Source: Lachnospiraceae bacterium UBA7188 (GTDB lineage: Bacteria; Bacillota; Clostridia; Lachnospirales; Lachnospiraceae). Taken from it: DNA of 7,123 nt. The stretch spans positions 1-7,123 of the forward strand of contig DKVC01000198.1 of the NCBI GenBank assembly GCA_002490995.1. The letters run 5' to 3'. Made by a program: the position numbers and the translations under genes. This document shows, piece by piece, positions 5,675 through 7,123 of this stretch. The notes beneath the pieces are model-generated. The model did not search any database, was not told where the DNA came from, and saw nothing but the letters and a program-made list of their open reading frames with translations. Within the stretch, counting starts at the first letter, position 1. Each line of letters opens with the position of its first letter.

Positions 5675-5704
5675 AAAAAACGACGCGGGAAGAACCCGCG
5701 CCGC
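5675..5704 (-). terminator. Rho-independent terminator behind flagellin
   Basis: On the minus strand GCGGCGCGGG and CCCGCGTCGT pair over ten base pairs (two of them G-U) around the loop TTCTT, followed by TTTTTT. On the plus strand a T run also follows at 5706-5711, so it can work in both directions. It lies about 50 bases behind the flagellin stop and 67 bases before the glycosyltransferase ATG, so it should uncouple high flagellin expression from the enzyme. I see no sigma-28 promoter between it and that ATG, so partial readthrough may feed the enzyme gene. Confidence 0.85.
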
Positions 5705-5755
5705 ATTTTTTAGTCTTATGAAGCTTTGTTTTTGTACTTACCTTAACAGCCCGAA

Positions 5756-7123
5756 TTAGCCTAACAGAGACAATACGCCCTGGTTTGCCTGGTTGGACTG
5801 AGCCAGCATTGCCTGGCCAGCCTGAGCCAGAATCTGGTTGTTGGAGTAGGTAACCATCTGCGTCGCCATATCCGTATCGCGGATTGCGGACTCTGCAGAC
5901 TGGGTATTCTCTACTACGTTGTCTAGGTTGTTGATAGTGTGCTCCAAACGGTTCTGTACTGCACCGAGAGCAGCTCTCTGATCAGACACCTTCTGAAGGG
6001 CGTCTGCTACTACATCGATAGCTCTTGTGCCGTTGTCTACCGTGCTTCCGCCGATGTTCAGGCCGTTGACGCCAAGGCCTCTTGCGCTCATCATAGAGAT
6101 GTTCACACTGATCTTGTTGTCGCTGGAAGAGTCGGCACCTACATGCAGACTGAAGTTGATGGCATCGTTCAAGTCTGCGAAGGCTTCTACCTTCAGTACA
6201 ATGGTATTCGTCTTATCATCAAAAACAGCAGTTACGGACTTCAATTCTGTGCCAAACTGACGGCGGATTGCAGAGGACAACTGATCCATGCTGGTGAAAG
6301 CTTTTATTGTAGGAGATTTCTGGGTGGTACTGGTACCAAGCTTGGCATCATTGATTGCTTTTACTACAGCGCTTGCACTTGCTTTATCCTTAGACGCATC
6401 ATTTGCAGATGTACTCTCAATCAGGACATAAGTAGTGAGACCCACTGTAATCTGCTTACCGCTGATCTTTGTATTCGTAGCTGCCTGACCAGTTAATTTG
6501 ATGGTACTAAACATACCATTAGCACCAGTACTATCTTTTGCTGCAAATTGTCCCTTGATAGCCGCACCGAAAGTAAGTTTCGCTGTACCAGTTTGCTGAT
6601 CAAGCTTAATCTCATTTTGTGTAAGCGTAAGATTATTTACACCGGACGTCGGCAGTGTAGCCTGGGTTTTAGTCATATTCGACACACTAGTAGTTACCTT
6701 TGTGTATGTCAGGCTGCCAGCCACACTACCATGAGCACCCTTCAGCAGATAGGTCTCATTGAACTTGGTCGTTGTCGCTACACGATCAATCTCAGTGGTC
6801 AGCTGGTCAATCTCGTTCTGGATAGCATCCCTGTCGCTCTCGGACATGGTTCCGTTAGCGGCTTTTACTGCCAGTTCGTTCATTCTCTGCAGCATATCAT
6901 GCACTTCGTTCAGGGCACCTTCTGCAGTCTGCACTGCGCTGATGCCGTCCTGTGCATTGGCGGAAGCCTGTGTCAGACCGCGGATCTGCTTTCTCATCTT
7001 CTCGGAAATAGCCAGACCTGCCGCATCGTCAGCTGCACGGTTGATTCTGTAACCGGATGACAGCTTCTCGGTTGCCTTTGCCTGAGTCTTTGTAGTAAGG
7101 CCCAGCATACGGTTGGAATTCAT
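5756..7123 (-). CDS. fliC: Flagellin (5' end cut by the window edge)
   Basis: The filament subunit, exported through the flagellar type III system and assembled at the tip. The visible 455 residues start at an internal methionine: related flagellins begin about ten residues earlier with a MVVQHN-like segment, and the ATG at 7123 has no upstream sequence to test. Residues 1-130 are the N-terminal D0/D1 helices (EKLSSGYRINRAADDAAG; LQRMNELAVKAANGT; EIDRVATTTKFNETYLL). Residues about 131-335 are the variable, threonine- and serine-rich exposed domain, which offers sites for O-glycosylation. Residues 335-455 are C-terminal D1/D0, ending LAQAGQAMLAQ-SN-QANQGVLSLLG. R80, L84 and E104 fit the Salmonella TLR5-contact residues R90, L94 and E114 with a shift of ten, supporting the estimate of missing residues. 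A terminator follows, so the gene is probably monocistronic. The symbol fliC is generic (hag or fla are equivalents). Confidence 0.95.
   Translation of the reverse strand: MNSNRMLGLTTKTQAKATEKLSSGYRINRAADDAAGLAISEKMRKQIRGLTQASANAQDGISAVQTAEGALNEVHDMLQRMNELAVKAANGTMSESDRDAIQNEIDQLTTEIDRVATTTKFNETYLLKGAHGSVAGSLTYTKVTTSVSNMTKTQATLPTSGVNNLTLTQNEIKLDQQTGTAKLTFGAAIKGQFAAKDSTGANGMFSTIKLTGQAATNTKISGKQITVGLTTYVLIESTSANDASKDKASASAVVKAINDAKLGTSTTQKSPTIKAFTSMDQLSSAIRRQFGTELKSVTAVFDDKTNTIVLKVEAFADLNDAINFSLHVGADSSSDNKISVNISMMSARGLGVNGLNIGGSTVDNGTRAIDVVADALQKVSDQRAALGAVQNRLEHTINNLDNVVENTQSAESAIRDTDMATQMVTYSNNQILAQAGQAMLAQSNQANQGVLSLLG

Noticed and set aside
5608..5706. Start of the glycosyltransferase at ATG 5706, adding 33 residues
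   Set aside because: That ATG lies in the flagellin terminator, the extra residues are arginine- and cysteine-rich and unlike a GT2 N-terminus, and ATG 5607 has a good Shine-Dalgarno directly before the GT2 domain.
5939..6496. Plus-strand frames opposite flagellin
   Set aside because: They are shadows of the well-conserved flagellin frame; no ribosome sites or motifs.

Overview
The window looks like a flagellin locus from a motile gut-type Clostridia, most likely Lachnospiraceae. This rests on a flagellin with the N-terminal series MNSNRMLGLTT / EKLSSGYRINRAADDAAG, on Rpn-family (PD-(D/E)XK) nuclease relics, on purine-rich Shine-Dalgarno sites, and on a sigma-28 promoter of the form TAAAGTAA-N11-TCCGATAT. 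The family assignment is my reading of motifs; no database search was run.

Layout, following the minus strand from right to left. (1) A flagellin gene (7123 to 5756) runs off the right edge and lacks about ten N-terminal residues. A strong hairpin terminator follows it (5704-5675). (2) A 784-residue family 2 glycosyltransferase with a long helical C-terminal part (5607 to 3253) is the likely flagellin glycosyltransferase. Its last 21 residues are almost identical to the flagellin C-terminus, at both protein and DNA level. (3) Two diverged copies of a roughly 102-base hairpin element lie behind it (3237-3136 and 3068-2968). (4) An Rpn-type nuclease gene (2688 to 1639) is interrupted by one in-frame TAG. 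(5) An orphan copy of the glycosyltransferase 3' end, with the flagellin-like tail still intact, lies at 1629-1423. (6) A DUF3800 gene on the plus strand (568-1323) has its own promoter and a folded element over its 3' end. (7) A 181-base fragment of the Rpn gene (480-300) is followed by a 17-base scrap of the glycosyltransferase 3' end (299-283). (8) A sigma-28 promoter (270-244), a structured leader and a Shine-Dalgarno site (17-11) point to a flagellar gene, probably another flagellin, starting at the left edge.

Read in order, the pieces repeat: glycosyltransferase end, Rpn, glycosyltransferase end, Rpn fragment, glycosyltransferase scrap. This suggests successive duplication and deletion of a flagellin-glycosyltransferase-Rpn unit between flagellin genes. 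The DUF3800 cassette replaces the stretch that, in the more complete unit, runs from the hairpin element to Rpn codon 49.

The most interesting observation is the flagellin tail on the glycosyltransferase. In flagellins this end is the part recognised by the FliS chaperone (and in Firmicutes linked to FliW). The enzyme could therefore be recruited to the same partner or export gate as its substrate. That function is inference; the sequence match is directly visible.
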